Shown one piece after another: positions 31,711 to 43,804 of a stretch of 64,000 bases of DNA. The stretch is taken from positions 30,357,327 through 30,421,326 of the forward strand of contig CM029658.1 in assembly GCA_017311315.1 (NCBI GenBank). The letters run 5' to 3'. Below the pieces are notes generated by a model. That model worked only from the letters and a program-made list of their open reading frames with translations, had not been told where the DNA came from and did not search any database. Source of the DNA: Dendrocalamus latiflorus (Eukaryota > Streptophyta > Magnoliopsida > Poales > Poaceae). Within the stretch, counting starts at the first letter, position 1. Each line of letters opens with the position of its first letter. Made by a program: the position numbers and the translations under genes.

Positions 31711-32840
31711 GAATAGTAACATTAGAAATGTATGATAGGGCACATCACATATTGGCGGGAGTTCGATATATTCCCGGTTTAAAGAAAAATTTAATATCTA
31801 TGTAATCACTTGAACTTGAAGGTTGCAAGGTATCACTTCGAAATGAAGTCATACGAGTTACATGCAAATGATAGGTAATCATAAAAAGTATATAGAACAA
31901 TGAAGCAAGGGAAATACAACCGATAGGAGGTCCAGTAAAAATCCTAATCAAGAGAAGGAAACCATGTCATCAACATTAAGTATTCAAATCTCATTTGCAG
32001 TTATGTGCAAAACTGTAAATATGGTTGCAAACTCTAGCAGTCGTAAAGATGAAGGTGCGAGATGCTGGAAGAAGAAATACGTGATGAGACCAATCACACG
32101 CTACTGATGAGCAAGTGAAGCTCAGAGGCGATACAAACCTATGGCATATATGGCTATAGAAACAAGAGACATGGTTAATCAAACTACACAACAAAGGGGC
32201 TCTCATGTAGAGGGTCTAAGCAGGCTAGCTCAGATGTGCATAAGCCCTGTGGTTGGGGGCACTCCCAAAGATGGGAGGAAAAATAAAAAACAAAAAGCAA
32301 AAAAGCGGAGCCAACTTGGAGAGAATTCGTAAAGAAGCATGGTAAATTCAATGGATGAGAGTCAAGGTGTAGATTATTGAGGCAGGGTGACTCATATCCT
32401 ACCTACTAGGACTTGGAGAGCTTTGAATTTTATCCCTGTGTAACATGATATTTTATTTTACATCTTACCATATCTTGTGCTAGTTTGCTAAATTTATCAT
32501 ATCTTTTTATGTATAACTTAGTTTTTGTCACGCTAGCTTATTTAAATATGAAAAACTTGAAGTAAACATGGCCTATTGGATCTTTTGACTAATTTTGCTC
32601 TAGTAATTCTCTTATGATTCATGTTATATTAAATAAACTAAGTTGAGTTTAGAATATAAATTAAGCTTTAGATTAAGTAATGCTAGTTCTTTATTGAAGT
32701 ATGAGTTTATTTCTTCTTGGCTTTTGCAATTCAGGTCTGGTATAACTTACGGACTAAGGAATAGCACTTGATCCTTGAAGTAAATAAAGAAAATGAAAAA
32801 TAATCCCTTTTGATGCGAAAACCTAATCTTACCAATTCAT
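31711..32840. other. intergenic DNA, nothing recognised
   Basis: AT-rich. No coding region or bounded repeat was found. Confidence 0.4.
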
Positions 32841-33095
32841 TACTACAAAAAGGGTCATCACAGACGGTTCAAAACTGTCATCACATACGGTTTTTTGAAC
32901 CGTCTGAATTTATGCGTTAGTAATAATCAGAGGTTATCACAGACGGTTTGTAAGCCGTCTGTAATAAATACATCACAGACGGTTTGTAACTAGAACCGTC
33001 TGTGAATAACACTATCACAGACCGCTCGAACCAAAAACTGTCTATGATACTCACATATCACAGACGATTCTAACTACCAACAATCTATGATGTGA
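32841..33095 (+). mobile_element. second CACTA-type transposon terminus (fragment)
   Basis: ATTACTACAAAAAGGG at about 32848 resembles a degenerate CACTACTACAAAAA end. It is followed by at least six ATCACAGACGGTT-like subterminal units in both orientations, the same family as the terminus at 24375-24594. The element would extend rightward, but recognisable subterminal repeats stop near 33095 and no transposase is present. Confidence 0.7.
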
Positions 33096-33169
33096 ATGAG
33101 TCCATCAACTACTTCTCCAACCGCCACAAGGGGGCATTTATACCCCACACCAAAAAACTGGCCATTAGA

Positions 33170-33660
33170 GCCAATTTCCTGAAAAATCAAGATGGACGGA
33201 AGTACCGTCAGCCAAAGGTCGGTACTTCCACTCCTGGTCTGACACCACAGTAATGGCTATGTCAGAGCTTTTGAAATAGCTGTTGCATAATCGGTGCGAA
33301 ACTACCGACGGCCAAAACCCAGTACTTCTGATCTCCGGAAGTTCCACAAAGTCGGCGCGGTACTTCTGCTCGAGCCAAGACCAAAAGTTGGCGCTCTCTG
33401 GAAAAAAGGTTCCGCAAGAGAGTCCAGAGCTTCCGACATCCGGTAGTACCACACAACACATGCCGGTACTTCCGCCTTCCGGTAGTACCGCTCACACAGA
33501 GCTGGTACTTCCGTCGGCCGGACCCGTCGCTCAGATCACTCACATTCGGTAGTACCGCACAACACATGCCGGTACTTCCGATGTCCGGTAGTACCACTCA
33601 CACAGAGCTGGTACTTTCGACCTCCGGTAGTACCGCTACACACACAACGGTAATTCCAAT
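33170..33660. repeat. array of CCGGTAGTACCG / CGGTACTTCCG palindromic motifs
   Basis: The phrases GGTAGTACCG and GGTACTTCCG alternate many times, with longer near-repeats (CACAACACATGCCGGTACTTCCG-like phrases at about 33453 and 33558, CACACAGAGCTGGTACTT at about 33492 and 33599). The motif vocabulary matches 845-1066. I take it as part of a Sirevirus-like LTR relic. Confidence 0.75.
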
Positions 33661-33689
33661 TTTCTTAAGAAGTGCAGATATCTCAACAG

Positions 33690-34045
33690 ATTTTGCAAAA
33701 CATATTTGCAAACTATAATATCATGCACACAAGGATCACACATGATTTTCCAACAAGTTGAAAAACACATTTGCACACTTTTGGAATTATGACACAGAAT
33801 TGGTAGATGGACTTCTCACAGTTGCAAAACACATTCGCAAACCTAAGTCACGTGCCACAAGGATTATATATGAGCTTCAATCATTTGTAAAACACATTTG
33901 CAAATATGAACCTCATATCATAAAGAATGAAAACATGAACTTCAAGCACTTGCAAAACACATTTGCAATGCATAGTCCCATGTTACAAAAATTCAACACA
34001 TGAGTTTCAACTATTTACAAAACACATTCGCAAATATAAACCTCA
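33690..34045. repeat. 64-65-bp tandem repeat, six degenerate copies
   Basis: The core TTGCAAAACACATTTGCAAA recurs at about 33694, 33758, 33823, 33886, 33951 and 34015, giving a regular 64-65-bp period. Intervening sequence shares CACATGAGCTTCAA-like phrases. The core is itself nearly palindromic (TTTGCAAA...). Confidence 0.85.
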
Positions 34046-34399
34046 TGTTAAGATGAGCTAGAGCAGGTGAGGATGAGCCATCAATACATGATGAGACTCA
34101 AACTACTAGACTTGACCCCTCTTAATAGTACGACAATCTATACTAGCAATCCCGTCTTCCAACCAAACACCAAGACCGATAAAAGACTAGGAACACATCC
34201 TTAGCCCTAACTAGTCATACCTTTGCCTTAGGTCATCGTCTTGATATGCATCAACTCATGATGTATTCTTCTCATCAACTCCATCAACACATAATGGTCT
34301 TTACTTGATTTGATCAGCACATGATCATCTTGGATATACATCAACTCATGATGCATCTTCTTCTTAATGGCCTTCAACATATATAGGAAGCCTCTTTTC

Positions 34400-34723
34400 T
34401 ACACCCGGGTGTAATTACACCCTATATCGTATCTCGCAATGTAGGGAGTATCTCGCGTAACGGAGGGTATGTACGTGTAGTATACGAGTATTTAAGACTA
34501 TCTAGGTGGTATATATATTTTTTCGACATACTCCTTTTTATGCACGTATATGAGGGTATTTAGAAAATACGCTAAAAACTATGAACTCCATTACAAGTTT
34601 TTTCGTGTGGTTTACATTGGAGCATCTTATAATTAGTATAAAAATATACCTAAAGTGATAAAAGAGTATTTCAAGTTTGTTTAGGTGGTATATTAGAGGT
34701 AGGTGTAATTACACCCGGGTGTA
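34400..34723. mobile_element. 324-bp non-coding element with perfect palindromic TIRs
   Basis: A perfect 22-bp terminal inverted repeat, TACACCCGGGTGTAATTACACC, is at 34400-34421 and its complement at 34702-34723. The TIR is made of two overlapping palindromes (ACACCCGGGTGT and GGTGTAATTACACC). No clear target duplication is seen just outside, so the superfamily is undetermined. It has no coding capacity. Confidence 0.78.
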
Positions 34724-34742
34724 AAATGTATTTTTCCTATAT

Positions 34743-34864
34743 ATATACATACATACATACATACATACATACATACATACATACATACATACATACATAC
34801 ATACATACATACATACATACATACATACATACATACATACATACATACATACATACATACATAC
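34743..34864. repeat. (CATA)n microsatellite
   Basis: About 30 uninterrupted ACAT/CATA tetranucleotide units lie just right of the palindromic TIR element. Confidence 0.97.
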
Positions 34865-35375
34865 TCAAGAATGAATTTCAAAGTAAAGATCATAAATATG
34901 CATATTAAAAGAAGCATGGATCAATACTCATGATGCTCCAAAACATAGAGAGAGCTCCCCCTAAATGTGTGCATACAAGTTTATATAATGAAGACATATG
35001 CACATATTTATTTTGGACTACTCGAGGAGTTCAATCTATATTTTAGATCTAAAGAATGCATTAGGATATGAGAAGGTGTGATTTCAAATGCATACATCTT
35101 TGATTTCACCTTTCCATCCAAATGAGACTAAGCAATAAATAAACTTAAACAAACATATTAATCTCATGAAAGATTTATCATTTAATCATATATTTGAATG
35201 TTAGAAATGCAGCAAGATTAAAAAGAAAGATATACTGATACATTTCTCAATGATTTTACTTTTTTCATTTAAATGAGAATAAGCATAAAATATTTAAACA
35301 AATATATTAGTTTCACATATGCATTTGTTATTATCACCAATACCCCATAATAGTATTTATCATTAATACCAAAAC

Positions 35376-35990
35376 CAATTTAAATGGCGCTTGATCTTTC
35401 ACCCGCCCACACGTCTTCTGGTGGTGCCAGTGTGAGCAGCCCCTTGTCCACCACCGCCACCACCCCTGAACCTCCTAAACTCGCCGACCCATCTGGTCCA
35501 CAATAAATGCACGCCATCTCCTGAGCAGTGGCCTCCAATCGCATCTCCAGTAGTTGCTATTCCTTGACGCTTTGCCCCACGGCCTTGGCTTCAGTTCCAC
35601 CTACACGACCATCTGCTGCTGTGGTCTCGAACACACCCATCTGCGCAAAGAGGAGATCAAGACTCTCCTTGATCTTTGCCAGCTTGTCCTCCATCGGAGC
35701 GTCTGCCTCTCTCATCGCCTCCAAGATGGATTGGGTCTGCACCGATGATCATGGTGGAGCCATGATGATCAGACACCAAGTTGAGCCAACCAGATTGTGG
35801 GGATTTTACAGCGATGTCAGATTGAACGAATTTAACCCGAGTTCTCCAACCTTCCTTGGGAATTTTACAAGATTTTCATCATGCTTTTCTCTTATATCCT
35901 CTAGTTGGACTTGCATATGTCTTACCATTTAGGAATCGTACTTGGTGTTTTACTAGGTTACGGATTCCTGTCTAACTAGCTGGTTGCCCG
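35376..35990 (-). pseudogene. gag: Gypsy 5' end remnant (LTR edge, leader, gag N-terminus)
   Basis: On the minus strand an ATG-APP start with an immediate stop is followed by SVQTQSILEAMREADAPMEDK and LDLLFAQMGVFE, a coiled-coil N-terminus characteristic of a grass Gypsy gag family. A proline/alanine-rich tail follows with further breaks. Upstream (35790-35990) TTGG-TGTCTGATC resembles a decayed primer site and the flank looks like LTR sequence. Truncated and non-functional. Confidence 0.6.
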
Positions 35991-36698
35991 CGCAATAGCG
36001 TAGTATAGTAGGTATATTACAGCGTATAACAAATTTTCTTTTCGTATTTATCATTTTACTGTTAACCGTAAAATCCTTTCCGTGAGGGATGGCTGGTGCA
36101 CTCCATGTGGAGCATGGTGGGCTTTCCAAGAGCACTCGGTGTTCCAATCACAAGCAGCGGAAATCACGTGGTTGATGTGTTGTTGTCAGGATTTTCTGTG
36201 GCACCAAAACATAGAAATCTACACGGCAGGAATGGTACAAGTACAACAGAGCTTTTGATGCTGGTCTCGATAGGGTTTTCGCTCGTGTAGAGTTGTGTGC
36301 CGCTTAGGACGTGGAGTTCCATCCTCCCGCCTTCACGAAGTTGCTCGTCTGATGTGGTGGTCCCACTGCACATTGGTATGACAAGCGGTACGGGCCCAAA
36401 CTCCTAGCGGGAGACTGTTCATGCTCATGCAAAGATGGTTTTATTCCTTTTCGTGATATATTTCTTCTTTCACCCCTGGATTTGCGAGATTGCTTCAAAT
36501 ACTGGGCATATTGATAATAAACACAAATCTTGCGCAATCGGGCATTAATTAGAGAATTAGCTGAGAAAAATTTGAATGAAAATGTGAAAATAAATGAAAC
36601 AAGAACCAACGAAAATGATACATGTTTGAGGTGCATCACTTGCATAAAATCGCACTCTCTTAGTTTTGTAACATTTAGTTCCTCTGGTGATATTGCAG
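35991..36698. other. intergenic DNA, nothing recognised
   Basis: No coding region recognised. The last part precedes an ankyrin-exon relic and resembles intron sequence ending in ATTGCAG. Confidence 0.4.
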
Positions 36699-37276
36699 AG
36701 GCGACAAAAAAGATGTTGGAATGGAACAAGCGCCTTGCCATAGAAATGGACCAATCTGGGAATACGCCTCTTCACTTTGCGGCCTCGGTGGCACGTTGAG
36801 GAATTGAAAACGTGGCTCCACGTGGTTGTGAAAAACTGGTTTCATTTTGTAATAAAAAAAACTTGGCCCAAGCAAACCGCTATGGAAGCTAACCCACGTT
36901 CGGCGTATCAGCCAGACAACTGCGGGAAATGTCCCATACAAGTCGCCGCCTACACAGGCGCTTGCCATGCTGCTTAGAGCAAGTATAATAAGAGGCTGTT
37001 AGTAGGCTGTATGCTGAGGTGGAAGAGATAGAGGAGGAGAGAGAAGAGAGGTGAGCTGTAAGTTTACAGCCAGCTGAAGCACAAGAACCAAGAAACTTTG
37101 TGAGAGAAAGAGGTGGGTCATACAGCCTTCAGCTGGTTGTAAACTACTATATGAATAGGCTGATAAGTGGGTTGTAAGTGTCCATACAGCCAGCTGAAGG
37201 CTGTATTATTAGCCTTGCTCTTAGGATGAAATGTCCCGAGTGCGCCGGATTGCGTGATGCCCAAGGAAGGATGATG
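36699..37276 (+). pseudogene. ankyrin exon 2 relic split by a MITE
   Basis: After an acceptor-like TATTGCAG, the sequence encodes KKMLEWNKRLAIEMDQSGNT and PLHFAAS, matching exon 2 of the intact gene (KKLLEWNKGLTTQVDQSGST). A stop follows. Later pieces SAYQPDNCGKCPIQVAA and, beyond the MITE, CPECAGLRDAQGRM match PVYQADNQGMFPIHVAA and FPDTAGLRDARGRT. The MITE at 36977-37220 interrupts the exon and homology resumes at 37224. Internal stops and frame changes rule out function. Confidence 0.82.
36977..37220. mobile_element. Tourist-like MITE, 244 bp, inside the ankyrin relic
   Basis: Ends read GAGCAAGTATAATAAG and, inverted, GAGCAAGGCTAATAA. TTA duplications are at 36974-36976 and 37221-37223. 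Ankyrin-exon homology on both sides confirms the boundaries. Internal CAGCCAGCTGAAG and AGCTGGTTGTAA phrases are typical of a common grass MITE family. Non-coding. Confidence 0.85.
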
Positions 37277-39189
<1,913 letters not shown>

Positions 39190-39223
39190 TATATACACTA
39201 CAAGTCTTGCTAAGTAGTACACA

Positions 39224-39228
39224 GTATA
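39224..39228. other. target site duplication GTATA (left)
   Basis: GTATA precedes the LTR edge at 39229 and recurs at 60492-60496 after the other LTR, confirming the outer element's limits. Confidence 0.92.
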
Positions 39229-42200
39229 TGTCAGACCCGGATTTTTCAATCCAAATCTTACTGTGTTTCACTGCACTAATCCCTGGATCAGTAGTTAGTG
39301 CACACAGGTACATTGCTGAATCATTTCATACATCGCATCAACATTCATTATATTACATAAATTGAAATACACCACGTCGGGTGATAGTTTACAAAAGGGG
39401 CCGATTAGGCCAATTGTCTTTATTACAAACACGCACAGCGGAATCATAGCAAAAGCAAACCCAAATCCACAGGCAAGCGACTGGAAGGTACTGTGTGCAT
39501 TATATGTCACCAGCTAACTAGTAACATACGTGCACACAACGCCGGAAGTCCACTTGTATATGTTCGACCATCGTAGCCTACGCCTTAGTTTCCGTCATCG
39601 CCCTTCTCCTCCGTAGCGGGAGCTTCTTCGTAGGCATAATGGTCTTGTGTTCCTGCATCTGGATTTTTGTCGCAAAAGCGAGCGTGAGCACTCCGACCCC
39701 GTGCTCCACGAGCCAACACGCCTAATGCAATAACTAACATGTATGGCTATTCAAAGGATGGCTCGGGTTCTTTTATTTGCAGGAGTGCTTTTGAATACAA
39801 TTATATGAAAACTTCCTAAGACCTAGCATTTCATAAATGACTGAGTTTTTAAGGAAATACTCATGTATATCAGTGTTACAGAATCCATCCACCATTACAT
39901 GGCTTCTGCACCATATATCTTCTTTCAGCGTTATAGCCGCTTAACTTACCACTGGGACGACACCCAGGACAATTTCCAAATCAGAGCAGTCCGTCGCTCT
40001 GCACTTTTCATTCCCACCATCTTTTATCTTTAAACAGAACTATATCTGGTTAAGTTTCCCCATGTCCGCCCTTAACCGTGGGCACGGCTATTCGAATAGT
40101 TTTGACTCTGCAGAGTTTGTACACTTTCACCACAAGAGACAATCAACTCATTGCCCCACACGATTCCTTAGTCATGTGGTTGAGCAGACCATCACAGTGA
40201 CTTTTCAAAGTATCTAGACCCTTTTCGTCATCTCACCCCTTATGGGCTTCTCCCACTTGCGGTGGGTCCCATATGTTGCACGGGATGTTTTCCACAGCCA
40301 CTAACGCAGCCGGGCTCCACTTCCCGCAACGTTAGGACAGCTGGAAAACTTCACCCTCCACTTGGTGTCCCTTTAGGCCTTCCCTTGCCCCTTGCATGAT
40401 CACTTCTCTCCCCTATTAGTGAGATGAGTCCGGGGTTTTCGACAAATTTACTTAGCCAAGTTGTATTTTACAGACTTGTGGTTGTACTGTTTTACACGGG
40501 TGACATGACAAGATTCGGTCCTTAGGGTTATCTGGGCGGTCTATCAATAACTCACTTTGTGCTTCCTCTGCACCACATGTTCATACTCAATAACTCACTT
40601 TGTGCTTCCACTGCACCACATATTCACACACACAAACTAGTCCGCCTAGATATTTAAGCATGTGGGGATTTTTCAGGAATAGAAAATATTGTGTTCACCT
40701 TCTACAGTCATTTCATCCATGACTATCCCAAAATGTTAAGATACTTTGCAAATGTTGTTGTCGAGGTACAAGTACCCCATCTAGCTAACTTTATTCAGCG
40801 GTGCAATAAATATATGGACTTACTTGCAAAACTATATTAGATAAAATTTACTAGGGCGACAATGCTCACATGTCCAAGTTTGGCAAGGAATTTAATATAA
40901 ACAAATAACAATAACAAGGCATAGCTAACTTGCTGAAATTTAACATAACCTATCTCAATTATTTGCATGCAATTTGTTAATTTAAAAAGAAATAACTTTG
41001 CAAAAACATGGGTTCAATATGATCAAAAAGTGTTGACTCGCCTTGGTCACAGTGGTCGGGATCCGGATTCTCTGGTGCTTCTAGTGTCGCTGCCTCGATT
41101 TCCTCTTCTTGTGCCTCGTAAGCTATTTTAGTGTGCGCCAAAATTTGTATAAAAGAAAAAGCAGCAGATCAAACCAAATAACACCAGAAATTCAAATGAA
41201 CTCTAAAAATTATGATTTCAGTTCCATTGGACAGATCTTGATTTTAGATGAATTTAGAAATTTGTCTCGTTCAATTTGGAGTTAAAATGAAAAAGTTGTG
41301 ATCATTCAAAGTTTTCAGTTCAGTTAATTTCCAAATATTATCAGATTTCTGACAGTGGGACCCACAGGTTATTTTAATCTTTTAATCTTTTTATTTCATT
41401 TCTTATTATGTGTGTATGACAGGTGGGTCCGGTTACTGTTCATGGGGTCCACTTGTCAGCATGGGCTGGGTGCAGATGTGCCACTGACATGTGGGGCCCA
41501 GCGGTCAGCGAACGGCTCTGTCTGCAGTGGCTGACATGTGGGGCCCACCTGTCAGCGCAGAAATTAAAAGAAACTCGACCGCTACGCGCGGAGCCGAAGG
41601 CTCGAACGCGCGCCGCGGGAGCGAGGGGGAGGAGAGACGAGCGCTGAAAGCCACTCGGCCGAGCCGAGCGATGCTTACCCTTATAGGGTAAGTATACCTT
41701 TTGACGTAGCTCGGGGAGGCGGCCGGGCAGAGCAGTCGGGGGCGACGTCGCCGGCGGCGAGGGACGGCCGGAGGGGTTCGGAGGCTTCGTGATTTATAAT
41801 CCTCGTGTGCTGGTGAATCTTCTGGTGCAGTCGGCGAGGAAGGAGGGGCACGGTGGCGAGCCGGCGGCGTGCGACGGCGGCGGTTCGGGGAGGATGGCGT
41901 CGCCGGCAAAGCACTGGCTTCGGGAGACCCAGTGGAGGAGGGGGCTTGCTTTGCCTGGCTTCGGAGATGGTTCACGAGCAAAGGAGGGAGCTCGGGTGGC
42001 TTGGTTCGGCCGATCGGCAGTCGCCGGAGTTGAGGACGAAAGAGGGAGCCGGCGGCGATTGGAGGGCTCTACGGCTGAACTGCGGCCAGGGGAAGGAGGA
42101 GGAAGGTCTTGCGGCGCCGAAGCAGCTCACGGGAGAGGCTTTTATAGCCGAAGAAGCGGCGCACGACGAGGGCGGTATTCGGCCGCCGTTGTTCACGCCG

Positions 42201-43048
42201 GTGAAGAGGGGATGAACCAAATCCCCCGAGATTTTGCGGAAGAGAGAGATAGCGGGGAAGTGCAGCTCCCCTCCTGTAACCTTATTTTTAAATTTTTCCC
42301 GCGTGGTGAGGGATCTGCTGCGGATGCGCGAGAGGGAGCTGGCGCGAGCGGCGCGGCCGCGTGGAGAAGAAAGGGAGGAAGAAGAAGACGCGCGCGGGCG
42401 GGGCCACCGGCCAGGGAAAGAAGCGCGGGGGAGAGGCGGGCCACCGCGCAGCGGGAGGAGGGCGTGAGGGAGCGGGGTCCGCTCGCCAGCGAGAGCGGGC
42501 GCGGGCGCTGGGCCGCGCGTGCGCTGGCCCACGCGGGCGTGCTGGCCGCGTGCGCGGAGAGAGAGGCTGGGCCGGGGGTGATGGCCGGCCCGGCCGATTT
42601 TCTTTTTGTATTTCTTTGATTTTTCTTTTTGGGTATTTGGGGGGGTGTGTAAATAGGTATATATGTACATCTATATTTTCACTTCTCTTCTTCCTGAAAG
42701 TTTATATCTTTCCTTTGCTAATATTTGTTACATAAAGATTATTTTCTTGCTATGTTTAATTGTATGCTTACATATACATATACATACACATGTATATATA
42801 TATATATATGTATATATATTCTTGTAAATAATTATTATTTTTACTTTTATAGTTCTTTTGGATCATCCTTTCAGATTCTTTATTTTGACGCTCATTTATT
42901 ATTTTATATGTTGATTTCTTTCCTCTTTTTATATTCAAAATTCCTTCATATTTGTAAAAAGATCCATAAACTCCAAATTCAAATATAAGGCAAATAAAAT
43001 AATCCAAAAGTTCGATAATTTACTATTTATATTTTTCAGGATGTTACA
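39229..43048 (-). repeat. 3' LTR of the outer Gypsy element, 3.8 kb
   Basis: A 3,820-bp LTR, TGTAACATCC...TCTGACA on the minus strand, matches 56671-60491. By eye there are about a dozen differences, including substitutions near 40628, 41135 and 41524 and a 6-bp indel near 42510, roughly 0.3 percent. It contains an internal GC-rich island (about 41540-42600) that differs sharply from its AT-rich ends. Confidence 0.95.
41540..42600. other. GC- and CpG-rich island inside the LTR
   Basis: Very GC-rich sequence dense in CGCG-type dinucleotides sits between AT-rich LTR arms and is repeated in the other LTR at about 58980-60050. A 276-codon plus-strand frame (41789-42619) and minus-strand frames stay open, but composition alone explains this and no domain is recognisable. 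It may contain the LTR promoter and leader region (inference). Confidence 0.55.
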
Positions 43049-43063
43049 AATCTACCCCCCTTA
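43049..43063 (-). other. polypurine tract of the outer Gypsy element
   Basis: The minus strand reads AAGGGGGGTAGATT immediately before the 3' LTR, about 28 bp after the pol stop. Confidence 0.88.
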
Positions 43064-43090
43064 AAAAGAATCTCGACCCCGAGATTCAGC

Positions 43091-43804
43091 CTAGCTAGTG
43101 AATAGGTCGGGGTAGTCTTGACGCAATTTATCCTCGCGTTCCCAGGTAGCTTCCTTCTTGGAATGGTGACTCCATTGCACTCTACACATACGAATGATTT
43201 GGGTCCTTGTCTTTTTCTCCACAGTATCCAATATTTTGATTGGGCGCTCTTTGTAGGTTAAATCTTCTTCTAGCTCAATGGTTTCAAGTGGAGTTTGATC
43301 TTCTGGTACTCGCAGACATTTCTTGAGTTGAGACACGTGGAAGACATTGTGTATATCAGACAGGTTTTGAGGTAAATCTAGCTGATAGGCGACTTCCCCT
43401 TTCTTGGCTACAATTGGGAATGGTCCCACGTAGCGAGGAGTAAGTTTGCCTTTGACCTTGAACCTCTTAACTCCTCGTAAAGGTGACACCTTCAAATAGA
43501 CAAAATCTCCAACTTCAAATGTCAACGGTCTTCGTCTTTTGTCTGCATAACTCTTTTGTCTAGACTGGGCTGCCTGTAATCGATCTCTGATTAGACGAAC
43601 CTTCTCTTCAGCTTGTTTGAGAATGTCAGGTCCAAATATAATGTTCTCCCCCACTTCTGACCAATATAGTGGGGTTCTGCATTTCCTTCCATATAAAGCT
43701 TCAAAAGGTGACATCTGGAGACTGGTTTGATAGCTATTGTTATAGGCAAATTCAGCATAGGGCAAGCATTTGTCCCAGTCCTTAGAGAAATCTAAGGCAC
43801 AAGC
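43091..43804 (-). CDS. pol: outer Gypsy pol, C-terminal part (integrase tail and chromodomain)
   Basis: This is the distal piece of the outer element's integrase, separated from 51589-55334 by the nested CRM-like element. It starts where the upstream piece breaks off (LEDMLRAC | ALDFSKDWDK) and the frame is preserved across the insertion. It contains the CLPYAEFAYNNSYQ and ALYGRKCRTPLYW integrase motifs and a GPF-type module (RYVGPFPIV, HNVFHVSQLKKCL). The end has chromodomain-like sequence (RMCRVQWSHHSKKEATWERE). A chromodomain places it among Gypsy chromoviruses, probably the Tekay/Del group. The stop at 43091 lies just before the polypurine tract. The ORF as read from further upstream is a chimera with LTR sequence and should not be used. 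Confidence 0.9.
   Translation of the reverse strand, partial: ACALDFSKDWDKCLPYAEFAYNNSYQTSLQMSPFEALYGRKCRTPLYWSEVGENIIFGPDILKQAEEKVRLIRDRLQAAQSRQKSYADKRRRPLTFEVGDFVYLKVSPLRGVKRFKVKGKLTPRYVGPFPIVAKKGEVAYQLDLPQNLSDIHNVFHVSQLKKCLRVPEDQTPLETIELEEDLTYKERPIKILDTVEKKTRTQIIRMCRVQWSHHSKKEATWEREDKLRQDYPDLFTS

Larger units (their letters stand above)
33170..35375 (-). mobile_element. probable Sirevirus LTR and 3' internal remnant
   Basis: The palindromic array and tandem repeats are followed rightward by a CTCCCCCTAAATGTG tract at about 34961 (a GGGGGAG polypurine tract on the minus strand), then AT-rich sequence. This is the order LTR then polypurine tract then internal region of a minus-strand Sirevirus. 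A TIR element and a CATA microsatellite interrupt it. No coding part survives, so the assignment rests on non-coding hallmarks only. Confidence 0.45.

Noticed and set aside
34693..34917. Repeat proteins on both strands
   Set aside because: Translation of the (CATA)n microsatellite.
39196..39210. CACTACAAGTCTTGC as a possible CACTA end
   Set aside because: No ACAGACGG subterminal repeats nearby; it lies between the AT microsatellite and the Gypsy target duplication, so chance is more likely.
41789..42619. 276-codon frame in the LTR (and its twin at 59231-60067)
   Set aside because: Open because of GC-rich composition; low-complexity Gly/Arg/Ala content, no recognisable domain, opposite strand to element transcription.
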